From Lachnospiraceae bacterium (GTDB lineage Bacteria > Bacillota_A > Clostridia > Lachnospirales > Lachnospiraceae), in contig JAGBNT010000086.1 of the NCBI GenBank assembly GCA_017634255.1, positions 1 to 19,822 on the forward strand: DNA of 19,822 nt. The letters run 5' to 3'. A program made the translations under genes and the position numbers. Shown here piece by piece: positions 1 through 7,792 of this stretch. Below the pieces are notes generated by a model. It saw nothing but the letters and a program-made list of their open reading frames with translations. It made no database searches and was not told the origin of the DNA. Positions within the stretch are counted from its first letter, which is position 1, and each line of letters opens with the position of its first letter.

Positions 1-15
1 ATACGAGGTGATAAA

Positions 16-1590
16 GTGTTTAAATGTAAAAGCTGCGGAGGAGACCTCATCTTTAATATCGAAAAGCAGGACATGGAGTGTATGTTCTGCAACAGCCACT
101 TTGCCGTGGAAGAATACGCCGAGGACAGGGCGGCAGACGAAGATGAAGTCTATGAAACGACGGTATACACCTGTACACAGTGCGGAGCCGAGCTCACGAG
201 CCAGGATAACTCCGCGGTTGCATTTTGCAGCTACTGCGGAACGGAGGCGGTGCTGGAGGGAAGGATAAGCCAGGCTTACCGTCCGTCCCACATAGTTCCC
301 TTTAAAAAGACCAAGGAAGAGTGCAAAAAGATCTACCTTGAAAAGGCAACGAGGGAGCCCTATGTACCAAAAGAATTTAAGGATCCTCAATTTATAGATA
401 AGTTCAGAGGGATATATATCCCCTATTGGGAATATGATGTTGCGTTTAATAACGAGCCGGTATTGAAGGTAAATGAGAGCTACACCTCGGGAAATTACAG
501 ATACGACAATGTGTATAATGTCAAGCCCGAGATAAAGGATACAAACATCATTATACCCTGTGACGCCTCCGCAAGCTTCGATGACGAAATAGCAGGCGAG
601 ATAGCTCCCTACCATAAGGAAAGCATACGGGATTTTAACCCTGCATATCTTGCGGGATTTTTTGCTGACACAGCCGATGTTGAAAAGGAGGTTTACGCCG
701 ACGAAGCTGTCGGCAGGGCGCAGGATCACGTTTTATCCAACGTTACAAAGGATTTTAAGGAGGGAGCCCACATCGAGATATCCAATGACGATAAAGAGCG
801 GAGCAGGATACTTGGAACTGAATGCAGGGGCGTTAAGGGAAGCCTCTATCCAGTCTGGTTTTTGACCTGGAGACATGATAAACGGCTTGCATACGGTGTT
901 ATAAACGGAGAGACAGGGAAAATATCGGCGGAGATCCCTGTGGACATAAAGACGTTTATGATGGTTTCGGGCATCATCGCCATTCTTGTATTTTTGGTCA
1001 TGACGCTTACCGGAGCTCTTATTCTCCCGCCCACAGTATTGATCTTTGCAGATATAGCTGCCTACATTGCCCAGTATTACTACCAGAAAGAGGTTTCCGC
1101 AATAATGGAAAAGGAAACCAACCGGAATAATCTGGGTGCGCTTAGCGCCAAGGAACTCGAAGAGATGAAAAAGAAAGGCAGAAAAAGGGGTAAAAAGGGT
1201 CTTTCGGCAGTCGTTATCTTCGCTGTTGTGGGAATACTTGCGTTTTTTTTCGTTATGCTGGATACCTACGAAAGACTGCACTTCATTACCCCGGTGATAT
1301 TTATAGTCGGTTTCATCTGGTTTATCAGAACCTTGAAGCCCCTCGCCCGGATAAAGGAAAAGCGCATGATCTTCGGGGCGATACTCCCTGTAGTGGCGCA
1401 ATTTATAGCTGCTGCCATAGGCATAATGCTTCCGGCAGCAGACTGGATATATTATTTAGGCTGCGTGGTGGTTTTTGGAGCGCTTACGGTTACTTCGCTG
1501 GGTCTTATTCTGGAATATAATCTTCTTACGACAAGATCTATTCCCGATTTTCACGACAGAAAAGGAGGAAACAAGGATGCGGGCAGATAA
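16..1590 (+). CDS. Double zinc-ribbon, multi-pass membrane protein of unknown function
   Basis: 524 aa from a GTG start; an AGGTG Shine-Dalgarno sits about 5 nt upstream (6-10). The N-terminus shows two CxxC...CxxC zinc ribbons: Cys4/Cys7 with Cys22/Cys25, and Cys53/Cys56 with Cys71/Cys74. A soluble region of about 230 residues follows, then roughly six hydrophobic segments from residue 315 to 500, interrupted by a Lys/Arg/Glu-rich loop near 365-395. This resembles proteins annotated as TFIIB-type zinc-ribbon membrane proteins in Clostridia; no enzymatic motif is visible. The ribbons probably face the cytoplasm, since Cys4 and Cys7 lie before any membrane segment and there is no signal peptide. 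The gene overlaps the TPM-protein start by 14 bp, implying translational coupling. Whether an upstream gene belongs to the operon lies outside the window. Function is unknown; the zinc-ribbon call is firm. Confidence 0.85.
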   Translation: MFKCKSCGGDLIFNIEKQDMECMFCNSHFAVEEYAEDRAADEDEVYETTVYTCTQCGAELTSQDNSAVAFCSYCGTEAVLEGRISQAYRPSHIVPFKKTKEECKKIYLEKATREPYVPKEFKDPQFIDKFRGIYIPYWEYDVAFNNEPVLKVNESYTSGNYRYDNVYNVKPEIKDTNIIIPCDASASFDDEIAGEIAPYHKESIRDFNPAYLAGFFADTADVEKEVYADEAVGRAQDHVLSNVTKDFKEGAHIEISNDDKERSRILGTECRGVKGSLYPVWFLTWRHDKRLAYGVINGETGKISAEIPVDIKTFMMVSGIIAILVFLVMTLTGALILPPTVLIFADIAAYIAQYYYQKEVSAIMEKETNRNNLGALSAKELEEMKKKGRKRGKKGLSAVVIFAVVGILAFFFVMLDTYERLHFITPVIFIVGFIWFIRTLKPLARIKEKRMIFGAILPVVAQFIAAAIGIMLPAADWIYYLGCVVVFGALTVTSLGLILEYNLLTTRSIPDFHDRKGGNKDAGR

Positions 1591-2365
1591 GAGAAGAACA
1601 CTTGGCCGTATAGCGGCTGTATTATTTATCATGCTGCATATAATGGTGTATTCGTCCTTTTTCGTGTTGGGAGCGGATGCTGCCCTGTATGTCAATTCGG
1701 AAACAGGTTATGGGGTCTATATATATGACGAGGAGGACCTGCTTACGGACGAAGAGGAGGAAGAATTGCTGCAGAACATGATCCCCCTGACAGAGTACGG
1801 CGGGGCGGCGTTCCTTTCGACCTCTTCCTCGGATGCGGAGTCAACCGTAAGAAATTCGAGCAGTAATATCTTTAATAATGCCAGCAGTACACTCCTTCTT
1901 ATCGATATGGGGGTGAGGGAGATAAAGCTGGCTAATACCGGTGCTGTGCACAAGGCGGTAACTGATAACTATATGAATATTATCACCGATAACAGTTATA
2001 CCTATGCTTCGGACGGGGATTATCTCGCCTGCGCCCAGGCGATCTTTGAGCAGGAGTACAGCGTCCTTGAAGGACAGAGGATAGCTCAGCCCATGAGATA
2101 CCTGACAAATATACTGACAGCGATAGTAGTGGGTCTGCTGCTTAACTTTATCTATGTATGGGTCAGGAAAGGCAAGGTCACCATTAGCGACAGCGAGCTA
2201 ATAGCGGCGGCAGCGGGTGCGGCAATCGGTACGGCTGTCAGTAAGCAGCGGGTAAGCTCCAGAAAAACCAGGATCGTCAGCTCCTCTGGCTCGGGAGGCG
2301 GCGGAGGCGGCTTCTCCGGAGGAGGCGGAGGTTTCTCCGGCGGCACAGGGGGTCATAAGTTTTAA
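1577..2365 (+). CDS. TPM-domain secreted/anchored protein with Gly-rich C-terminus
   Basis: 262 aa from ATG 1577, chosen because AAAGGAGG (1561-1568) sits at normal spacing; the frame is open 34 codons further upstream but without a comparable start. Residues 1-35 look like a signal peptide (basic MRADKRR, then a hydrophobic run ending near ADA). Residues about 45-165 match the TPM domain (YgcG/Psb32 family), including the characteristic acidic start DEEDLLTDEEEEELL. A single membrane helix follows at about 175-197. The tail has an Ala-rich helix (208-220) and ends in a GGGGGGFSGGGGGFSGG-type stretch, as is common in this family. TPM domains have been linked to phosphatase-like activity and photosystem repair in other lineages; the bacterial role is unsettled. 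Domain extracellular, tail cytoplasmic is the simplest topology. It is coupled to the zinc-ribbon gene and lies 2 bp before the next gene. Confidence 0.85.
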   Translation: MRADKRRTLGRIAAVLFIMLHIMVYSSFFVLGADAALYVNSETGYGVYIYDEEDLLTDEEEEELLQNMIPLTEYGGAAFLSTSSSDAESTVRNSSSNIFNNASSTLLLIDMGVREIKLANTGAVHKAVTDNYMNIITDNSYTYASDGDYLACAQAIFEQEYSVLEGQRIAQPMRYLTNILTAIVVGLLLNFIYVWVRKGKVTISDSELIAAAAGAAIGTAVSKQRVSSRKTRIVSSSGSGGGGGGFSGGGGGFSGGTGGHKF

Positions 2366-2367
2366 TA

Positions 2368-2973
2368 ATGGACTACCTGCAGCTTGCCCTTAAACTGATA
2401 TCGGGTATACTGCCCGAAAATATCATACTGCGCTCCCTGGTCGAGACACTGCTGATATTTGCGCTTATCCTCGCCCTGGGCTGCGCTGTAGCGCTTATAA
2501 ACTGGGTGCTGTCCTGGGTGTTTGCAATGATCATCGGAAGCATACCTACATTCCTGCTGATGAACTTTGTGACCTACCCGGGGACGGTCCACCATGAGCT
2601 TTCCCATGCGCTGCTCATCTTCCTGACCGGGGGCAGGCTGAGAAAGATCTGTCTTGTGCCAAGCCCCACTACCCTGGGTCATGTTGAATTTAACACTCGG
2701 GGAAATATATTTTTCCGCTCCCTCCAGCTGTCGCTGTCCGCTGTGGCACCTGTCCTTTGCGGGCTTGTGACGGAGGTACTTCTTTTTACCTATGTATACC
2801 CGAATGTAGGGCTGACCTGGCAGAAGGTTTTGTTTTTCTACCTTGCCATAAGTATTTTTGTTCACCTGACATTGAGTATTCAGGATCTCATCAACTTTTT
2901 TCAGGGACTCCTCCCTTCTATTTTCGTCTTTTTCCTTATATTGCTGGGGATAAACTATATCAGAAGCGTATAA
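2368..2973 (+). CDS. Small membrane protein with HELSH motif, M50B-like putative peptidase
   Basis: 201 aa starting 2 bp after the TPM gene stop. It is very hydrophobic, with about five membrane segments (roughly 22-45, 46-66, 78-88, 120-143, 153-172, 183-198). HELSH at residues 76-80 fits the zinc-binding HExxH of site-2-type M50 metalloproteases, with His76, Glu77 and His80 as presumed ligands and base. A late HLTLSIQD segment (166-173) offers Asp173 as a possible third ligand, resembling the M50B arrangement of Asp following a His-x-x-x-Ser stretch. It is short compared with RseP/SpoIVFB and has no PDZ domain, so it could also be a non-proteolytic relative. Gene order ties it to the zinc-ribbon and TPM proteins, suggesting a joint membrane function. 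The motif is seen directly; proteolytic activity is inferred. Confidence 0.7.
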   Translation: MDYLQLALKLISGILPENIILRSLVETLLIFALILALGCAVALINWVLSWVFAMIIGSIPTFLLMNFVTYPGTVHHELSHALLIFLTGGRLRKICLVPSPTTLGHVEFNTRGNIFFRSLQLSLSAVAPVLCGLVTEVLLFTYVYPNVGLTWQKVLFFYLAISIFVHLTLSIQDLINFFQGLLPSIFVFFLILLGINYIRSV

Positions 2974-2980
2974 AATCTTC

Positions 2981-3009
2981 TTGACACCGGGCGTTTTGGA
3001 TGCTATATT
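2981..3009 (+). promoter_or_regulatory. Consensus SigA-type promoter of the GntR/ABC operon
   Basis: TTGACA at 2981-2986 and TATATT at 3004-3009, separated by 17 bp. It lies in the 74-bp gap after the HELSH gene and would start transcription near 3015, about 33 nt before the GntR start codon. Confidence 0.85.
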
Positions 3010-3014
3010 AACCG

Positions 3015-3028
3015 TATTAGTAGTAATA
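3015..3028 (+). promoter_or_regulatory. Candidate GntR (YtrA-type) operator
   Basis: Perfect inverted repeat TATTA-GTAG-TAATA placed right at the predicted transcription start. YtrA-type GntR regulators commonly repress their own operon from such a site, and the first gene of this operon encodes one. Assignment to this regulator is inference from position and symmetry. Confidence 0.5.
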
Positions 3029-3047
3029 GTACAGTTAGGAGGTAGCA

Positions 3048-3413
3048 ATGAAGCCAATAGATTACAGAGATTCGCGTCCTATCTATGAGCAGATAGCTGA
3101 ATATTATATGAGGCTTATCCTGTCCGGCGCACTTAAAACAGATGAACAGCTTCCTTCTGTCAGGAGTCTTGCGATCGAGCTTTCCACCAATCCCAATACG
3201 GTGCAAAAGGCATATGCGGAGCTGGAAAGAAAAGACTATATCTATACTGTCCAGGGGAGGGGGAATTTTGTGAAAGAGAAGGAAAATCTTTTAAACGCAA
3301 GGCGGGAGGAGCTCATAGAAAGCTTAGGCGCCATATTTGCAGAGGCGGATGAGTTTGGAATGGACATCGACGAGCTTGTTAAAAAAGCGAAGGAGGGGAG
3401 GAGAGATAAATGA
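3048..3413 (+). CDS. GntR-family (YtrA subfamily) transcriptional repressor
   Basis: 121 aa from ATG 3048 with TTAGGAGG (3036-3042) upstream. Residues 1-75 form the winged helix-turn-helix: the RPIYEQIAEYY start, LPSVRSLAIELSTNPNTVQKAY recognition region and a GRGNFV wing, all typical of GntR proteins. Only about 45 residues follow, a short helical tail, as expected for the YtrA subfamily, which lacks a large ligand domain and dimerises through this tail. These proteins usually repress an adjacent ABC transporter and are often relieved by cell-wall-active compounds or envelope stress. It overlaps the ATPase start by 4 bp (ATGA). The consensus promoter and palindrome directly upstream fit autoregulation. 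The inducer cannot be told from sequence. Confidence 0.9.
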   Translation: MKPIDYRDSRPIYEQIAEYYMRLILSGALKTDEQLPSVRSLAIELSTNPNTVQKAYAELERKDYIYTVQGRGNFVKEKENLLNARREELIESLGAIFAEADEFGMDIDELVKKAKEGRRDK

Positions 3414-4315
3414 TCACGATTAGTAATATCAGTAAATCCTTCGGAGAGATAAAAGCAGTAGACAACATAACGCTTTCCATAGAAGAAAAGCAGGTATTCG
3501 GTCTTATAGGAACCAACGGTGCGGGAAAGAGCACATTGCTTAGGATAATGTCGGGAGTTCTCGTACCCGACAGCGGCGAAGTGCTGATAGACGGAGACAA
3601 GATATATGACGCTCCCGCGGTAAAAGAGAAGATATTTTTTATTCCGGATGAGGCATACTTTTTCCCGAACGCTACCGCAATGGACATGAAGAAATATTAT
3701 GCGGGCATCTACCGGGGCTTTGACGGACAAAGATTTGATAATCTCCTGTCGAATTTTAATCTTGCCCCGAATATAAAGATAGCCTCGTATTCCAAGGGCA
3801 TGAAGAAGCAGCTGTCGCTGATACTCGGAATAGCCTCCAATACAAAATACCTGTATTGTGATGAGACCTTTGACGGGTTGGACCCCGTTATGCGCCAGGC
3901 GGCAAAAAGCCTTATGGCAAACGACATGGAGAAAAGGGAATTTACACCTATAATCACGAGCCATAACCTAAGAGAACTGGAGGATATCTGCGACCATGTA
4001 GGTCTCCTGCATAAAGGCGGAGTCCTCTTATCCAGAGACATAGAGGATATGAAGCTCAATCTGCAGAAGATACAGTGCGTATTCAGGGAGGGCGTAAATC
4101 TGGCGGAGGTTGAGGAGAAGCTGGACATACTTCTCCACGAGGAAAGAGGCAGCCTTCATACCTATACGGTCAGGGGAAGCAAGGAATCTGTAGAGACGCT
4201 GTTCAGTGGAGTTGACACCATATTTTTTGAAACCCTGTCCCTGACTCTCGAAGAAATATTTATCAGCGAAACGGAGGTGGTCGGATATGACATTCGAAAA
4301 CTCATCATCGGATAA
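3410..4315 (+). CDS. ABC transporter ATP-binding protein (YtrB-like)
   Basis: 301 aa. Walker A is GTNGAGKST (34-42), the signature region is SYSKGMKKQL (126-135; the Gly-poor SKGM form usual in ABC-2 exporters), Walker B is YLYCDE with Asp151/Glu152, followed by a D-loop GLDP, and the switch His is His185 (TSHNL). The Q-loop position reads IPDE rather than Gln, also usual in this subgroup. The C-terminal about 80 residues are the variable regulatory extension. The start overlaps the regulator stop by 4 bp and the 3' end overlaps the permease by 29 bp, so the three genes form one translationally coupled unit. It energises the permease encoded next. The substrate is unknown; envelope-stress or antimicrobial-peptide export/sensing is typical for this operon type. 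Confidence 0.92.
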   Translation: MITISNISKSFGEIKAVDNITLSIEEKQVFGLIGTNGAGKSTLLRIMSGVLVPDSGEVLIDGDKIYDAPAVKEKIFFIPDEAYFFPNATAMDMKKYYAGIYRGFDGQRFDNLLSNFNLAPNIKIASYSKGMKKQLSLILGIASNTKYLYCDETFDGLDPVMRQAAKSLMANDMEKREFTPIITSHNLRELEDICDHVGLLHKGGVLLSRDIEDMKLNLQKIQCVFREGVNLAEVEEKLDILLHEERGSLHTYTVRGSKESVETLFSGVDTIFFETLSLTLEEIFISETEVVGYDIRKLIIG

Positions 4316-6512
4316 GATCAAATTAAACAGCATGACACAATGGGCTATAGCCATGAGGAGAAAATGGCTCCTTGCCATCTATATACTCTCAGCCGTAATA
4401 TGGTATCCGGTTATTACGGTGGTAAAACTGACCGGAGAGATAAACAGGATTGGACGCTCTGTTCCGGAGGTTTCCTTAAAGAGCGTGATGGTGCACGATT
4501 TCAGTTCTGTCATAGGCTTTGACAGCCTTAGCTTTTTAGCGGTCACAGCGCTGGCTTTTATCACTGCGATACAGGGCTTTTCATATCTATATCGCCGCCA
4601 GACCATTGATTTTTATGAGTCACAGCCCGTAAAGAAAAGCTCCCTGTTTATCAAGATATATCTGAACGGCTTTTTGATGTATCTGCTGACAGCGGCTGCA
4701 GGCTATATCCTTGCCTTTGTCATAGCCGGAGCTATGGGGATATTCCGCTTTGCACTTATAGCAGAAGCCATGGTGGAATTTGCAGAGCTTGCGCTTTTGT
4801 TCCTGGGGATATATTCCATAACCATTTTGGGAACAATCGTCAGCGGCACCCTGATAATGGGGATTATGGTCAGTGTATTTTTGCTGTCGGCGGAGGTTGT
4901 TATAAGGGGTCTGGTCTTTATCTGTTCGCAGACCTACCTTTCAACATTTTACACTTCCTCATTTAATGTATGGGATACCCTTACTTCGCCGTTCTTTACC
5001 TTTACCGAGACCGCAGGAAGACTTTCCTTTTTCTACACCGATGATTCGGTATACCGTATCTCTGCAGTCTATCGCCATATTGAGCAGGCGCTGGGATCGG
5101 ATATAAAGCTGCTTATAATAGCGGTTGTCGCTACGGCGCTTGCCTGGATCGCATATAAGCGGAGAAGGTCGGAGAGCGCAGGACATTCTGTAGCCTTCAC
5201 CCTCGCAGAGTGGATCTTAAAATTTGTTATAGCGTCGGCAGCATGTATACTAGCCGGAGTGATGATGGACACAGTGACACAGGGAGCGGTAGCAGTGGTA
5301 TTTATCGGTATCATACTTACTGCCTTCATCCTGTGTGCCATTGCAGAGATAATATTTGAAAGCGATTTTAAGGCGCTCTTCAAAAATCCCTGGCATATAG
5401 CGGTAGTGGCAGCAGTCGGCATCGGAGTGATCTTAGGCTACAGATTTGATGTTACGGGCTTTGAAACCTACATTCCCGAAGCCGGTAAAGTGGAAAGCTG
5501 CGCTATTTTCAACACCTACGGCACGGGCAGGGATTATTATGAAGCCGACGGCAATATGATCGGCAATCAGGAATATTTTGAAAAATATATGCATCTTAAG
5601 GATATTCAGGGAGTTGAGGATATAGCCAGATACGGACAGGCTGTACAGGTTGACAGGGAAAGGATTTACAGAGGACTGGATATTGCTTACCAGGGCGAGG
5701 ATAATATCGCCATGGACGAATCCGAGATGGAGTATTTCTGGGACAAGGTGGTTATGTACAGGATGAGGAATGGAAAGAACGTGTACAGGAGGATAGCAGT
5801 GCCCGAGGATATCGACCCGGCAATGCTTGACCGCATCACTAAGAGCCCCGAATACAGCCTGTGCCTGTATGGACTTAACGATGAAGTTGTAGACAGGCTG
5901 GCGAAAGCGGCGCAGTATTCAGAGCTTGGCTTTAATTCCGGCTGTACACAGCTTCAGGGAGACGGAGAGCTTTTTAAGGAATTTGCGAAAGTCTATAAGA
6001 AGGATGTTGAGGAGAATTACAGCTTCTCGATAGCGCATAATTCCGATCCTGTAGGAACCGCGTATTATTCGCCCCAAAACAATGTTCCGGTGGGACAGCC
6101 CACATACTACCTGAGCTATGTAGTCTTTCCTGAATATAAGAATACCGTTAAATTCCTGGAGGATAAAGGACTTTACTCAGGGGAGCTCCTGCCGGTTGAA
6201 CATGTAGATAAGATCACTATATACCATGATCCCAATGTCTATAAGTATTATTCCGACAATGAGGAATACGAGTACGAGGAGATAGAGGAAAAGGAGTATA
6301 CCGATCCCGGGCAGATAAAGACTATAATGAGCCAGGTTCACTTTGACGGGGAGGATTGGGAATGGAGGTCGAATAATTACGTAGATTACAGCTATGATAT
6401 CGTGGTAAGCATGGACAGTGATTATAAGCCCGAAGGCTACTCCAACAGGGGCGGAACCTATAATCTCTACTTCCGCTATGGTAAGATACCTGATATTGTA
6501 AATTTTGATTGA
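4287..6512 (+). CDS. ABC-2 type permease with large extracytoplasmic domain
   Basis: 741 aa from ATG 4287, with GGAGG (4273-4277) 9 nt upstream supporting this start despite the 29-bp overlap with the ATPase gene. Residues 1-390 hold about eight to nine membrane segments, beginning near residue 27. The YRRQTIDFYESQPVKKSSLF region (about 97-116) is the cytoplasmic coupling segment common to this permease family (FYxSLPVKR-like). After the last helix (about 369-388) comes a soluble region of about 350 residues rich in Tyr, Asp and Glu, with no further membrane helix, so it probably lies outside the membrane. The permease partners with the ATPase encoded just upstream and is controlled by the GntR protein. 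A rho-independent terminator about 120 bp downstream closes the operon. Confidence 0.85.
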   Translation: MTFENSSSDKIKLNSMTQWAIAMRRKWLLAIYILSAVIWYPVITVVKLTGEINRIGRSVPEVSLKSVMVHDFSSVIGFDSLSFLAVTALAFITAIQGFSYLYRRQTIDFYESQPVKKSSLFIKIYLNGFLMYLLTAAAGYILAFVIAGAMGIFRFALIAEAMVEFAELALLFLGIYSITILGTIVSGTLIMGIMVSVFLLSAEVVIRGLVFICSQTYLSTFYTSSFNVWDTLTSPFFTFTETAGRLSFFYTDDSVYRISAVYRHIEQALGSDIKLLIIAVVATALAWIAYKRRRSESAGHSVAFTLAEWILKFVIASAACILAGVMMDTVTQGAVAVVFIGIILTAFILCAIAEIIFESDFKALFKNPWHIAVVAAVGIGVILGYRFDVTGFETYIPEAGKVESCAIFNTYGTGRDYYEADGNMIGNQEYFEKYMHLKDIQGVEDIARYGQAVQVDRERIYRGLDIAYQGEDNIAMDESEMEYFWDKVVMYRMRNGKNVYRRIAVPEDIDPAMLDRITKSPEYSLCLYGLNDEVVDRLAKAAQYSELGFNSGCTQLQGDGELFKEFAKVYKKDVEENYSFSIAHNSDPVGTAYYSPQNNVPVGQPTYYLSYVVFPEYKNTVKFLEDKGLYSGELLPVEHVDKITIYHDPNVYKYYSDNEEYEYEEIEEKEYTDPGQIKTIMSQVHFDGEDWEWRSNNYVDYSYDIVVSMDSDYKPEGYSNRGGTYNLYFRYGKIPDIVNFD

Positions 6513-6634
6513 CGGAATTTAAATTGAATGTTATGATTTAGTCGATGTAATAGCATGAGCTCCCGGCGGTCTCCCTTATATCTCTCTGAATATATTTATT
6601 TGGCAAAAAATCTTGCCGGGGGCATTAAAAAATT

Positions 6635-6672
6635 AAAAGATTCTGTTATCCTGTCGATAGCAGAATCTTTTT
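6635..6672 (+). terminator. Rho-independent terminator of the GntR/ABC operon
   Basis: Arms 6635-6650 and 6656-6671 pair over 16 bp with one G-U and a 5-nt loop (CTGTC); the descending arm ends in TCTTTTT. It lies about 120 bp after the permease stop. The gap 6513-6634 holds nothing else that I recognise. Confidence 0.85.
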
Positions 6673-6720
6673 ATTACTACGGTCATCAAATGTCGCCATC
6701 ATATGATGACCGTAGTAATA
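6672..6720. repeat. Perfect 17-bp inverted repeat, copy 1 of a dispersed palindromic element
   Basis: The arm TATTACTACGGTCATCA (6672-6688) is exactly complementary to 6704-6720, with a 15-nt loop. It starts at the last base of the terminator and ends 45 bp before the CvfB-like start codon. Its core (CTACGG, 5 nt, AAATGTCG, 3 nt, TCATAT) recurs with identical spacing at 10633-10660, so it belongs to a repeat family rather than being a simple terminator. Confidence 0.75.
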
Positions 6721-6765
6721 CTATCGCAGAGCCGCCGAAAGGAAGTTAATATATAGGAGCATAAA

Positions 6766-7593
6766 ATGATCAAACCGGGATATATCCAGAAATTGAAAAT
6801 AGTAAAAAGAACCGAATTTGGCGTATACCTTGCAGACGCCTCCGGGGAAAAGGTTCTGCTTCCCATAAAGCAGGTGCCGCCATCCGCCGATATCGGCACC
6901 GAGCTGGAGGTATTCGTATATCTTGATTCAAAGGACAGGCTCATATCGACGGTAAACCGCCCCCTTATTACAATAGGAGAGACAGCCCTCCTTAAGGTCA
7001 GGGAGGTCACAAGGCTCGGAGTCTTTCTGGATATGGGACTGGAGCGGGATCTGTTCCTGCCCTTCAGGGAACAGACCTATACCCCGGATACCTCCCATGA
7101 GGTTCTGGTAAAAATGTACGTGGACAAAACCGGGCGGCTGGCAGCTAGTATGAAGGTCTACGATTCCCTCTCGATTGAAGCTCCCTATGCCAAAGACGAC
7201 GAGGTGGAGGGGCTAGTATACGAGATAAGCCGGAATTTCGGCGCCTTTGTTGCGGTGGATAATAAATATTCGGCTCTGATCCCGCAAAAGGAGGTTCCGC
7301 CTGACCTAAAGGCAGGGGAGTGGGTTCATGCCCGGGTCACCGGGGTCAAGGAGGACGGAAAGCTGGATCTTTCGGTTCATAAAAAGGCATATCTGCAGAT
7401 GAATGACGACGCCGAGAAGCTTCTGGGTCTAATGGATGATAACGGCGGCTCTCTGGGCTTTAACGAAAGAAGCGAGCCCTGGTTTATCCGGGAAAAGACA
7501 GGGATGAGCAAGGCAGCCTTTAAGAGGGCCATAGGGCATCTGCTTAAGGAAAAGAAAATAATCATTACGCAGGAGGATGTGGTCCGAAAGTGA
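6766..7593 (+). CDS. cvfB: CvfB/YitL-family S1 RNA-binding protein
   Basis: 275 aa from ATG 6766, with AGGAG (6755-6759) 6 nt upstream. It shows three tandem OB/S1-like modules at about 1-65, 66-130 and 140-205 (repeated GVYL/GVFLD/GAFVAV strand signatures and VxGVxEDGKLDLSV in the third) and a C-terminal winged helix at about 210-270 (LGFNERSEPWFIREKTGMSKAAFKRAIGHLLKEKKI). This order matches CvfB of Staphylococcus and YitL of Bacillus, cytoplasmic RNA-binding proteins that affect expression of virulence and other genes. Length is normal for the family. No good promoter is obvious; the palindromic repeat just upstream could play a regulatory part. The family assignment is strong, the cellular targets are unknown. 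Confidence 0.88.
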   Translation: MIKPGYIQKLKIVKRTEFGVYLADASGEKVLLPIKQVPPSADIGTELEVFVYLDSKDRLISTVNRPLITIGETALLKVREVTRLGVFLDMGLERDLFLPFREQTYTPDTSHEVLVKMYVDKTGRLAASMKVYDSLSIEAPYAKDDEVEGLVYEISRNFGAFVAVDNKYSALIPQKEVPPDLKAGEWVHARVTGVKEDGKLDLSVHKKAYLQMNDDAEKLLGLMDDNGGSLGFNERSEPWFIREKTGMSKAAFKRAIGHLLKEKKIIITQEDVVRK

Positions 7594-7628
7594 CACAGTG
7601 ACACTATTAGGCAAGGCCTTTGTGTGAT

Positions 7629-7705
7629 TTTCACAAAATATAGCCCCTTAATATGTGAAAGATGCACAATAAAAAATCTGATTTCACAAAACTTATGTGA
7701 AAGAT
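7629..7705. promoter_or_regulatory. Array of TTTCACA / TGTGAAA half-sites, candidate regulator binding region
   Basis: TTTCACAAAA occurs at 7629-7638 and 7682-7691; TATGTGAAAGAT occurs at 7652-7663 and 7694-7705. Each pair makes an inverted repeat TTTCACA...TGTGAAA (spacers 18 and 7 nt). A tighter TGTGA-TTT-TCACA lies at 7623-7635. The array ends 5 bp before a -35 hexamer, a place suited to an activator. The half-site resembles those of CRP/FNR or Rex proteins, but the spacing matches neither consensus, so the regulator is not assigned. Confidence 0.6.
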
Positions 7706-7710
7706 TAGCG

Positions 7711-7739
7711 TTGATATCGGCAGGATAATTGCGTATAAT
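7711..7739 (+). promoter_or_regulatory. Strong SigA-type promoter of the 78-aa protein gene
   Basis: TTGATA (7711-7716) and a perfect TATAAT (7734-7739) with a 17-bp spacer. The predicted start near 7746 gives a leader of about 47 nt ending in the AAAGGAG ribosome-binding site (7779-7785). Confidence 0.85.
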
Positions 7740-7792
7740 GCACCCGTAAACATGTTAAATAGAATGAAAGACTTTAAGAAAGGAGAACGAAG

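Noticed and set aside
733..1401. 222-aa minus-strand frame opposite the zinc-ribbon gene
   Set aside because: It is antisense to a well-supported gene, lacks a ribosome-binding site and shows irregular composition.
2152..2346. Pro-rich minus-strand frame (PPPEKPPPPP-like)
   Set aside because: It is the mirror of the Gly-rich tail of the TPM protein, a composition artefact.
6555..6749. 64-aa plus-strand frame between the permease and the CvfB-like gene
   Set aside because: It runs through the terminator and the inverted repeat, lacks a ribosome-binding site and has no recognisable protein character.
7590..7620. Direct repeat GTGACA (7590-7595, 7598-7603) and palindrome AAGGCCTT at the end of the CvfB-like gene
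   Set aside because: Short enough to arise by chance, and no terminator T-run follows.
7629..7705. Short CRISPR-like array
   Set aside because: Repeats are only 10-12 bp, imperfectly spaced and alternate in orientation; there are no cas genes.
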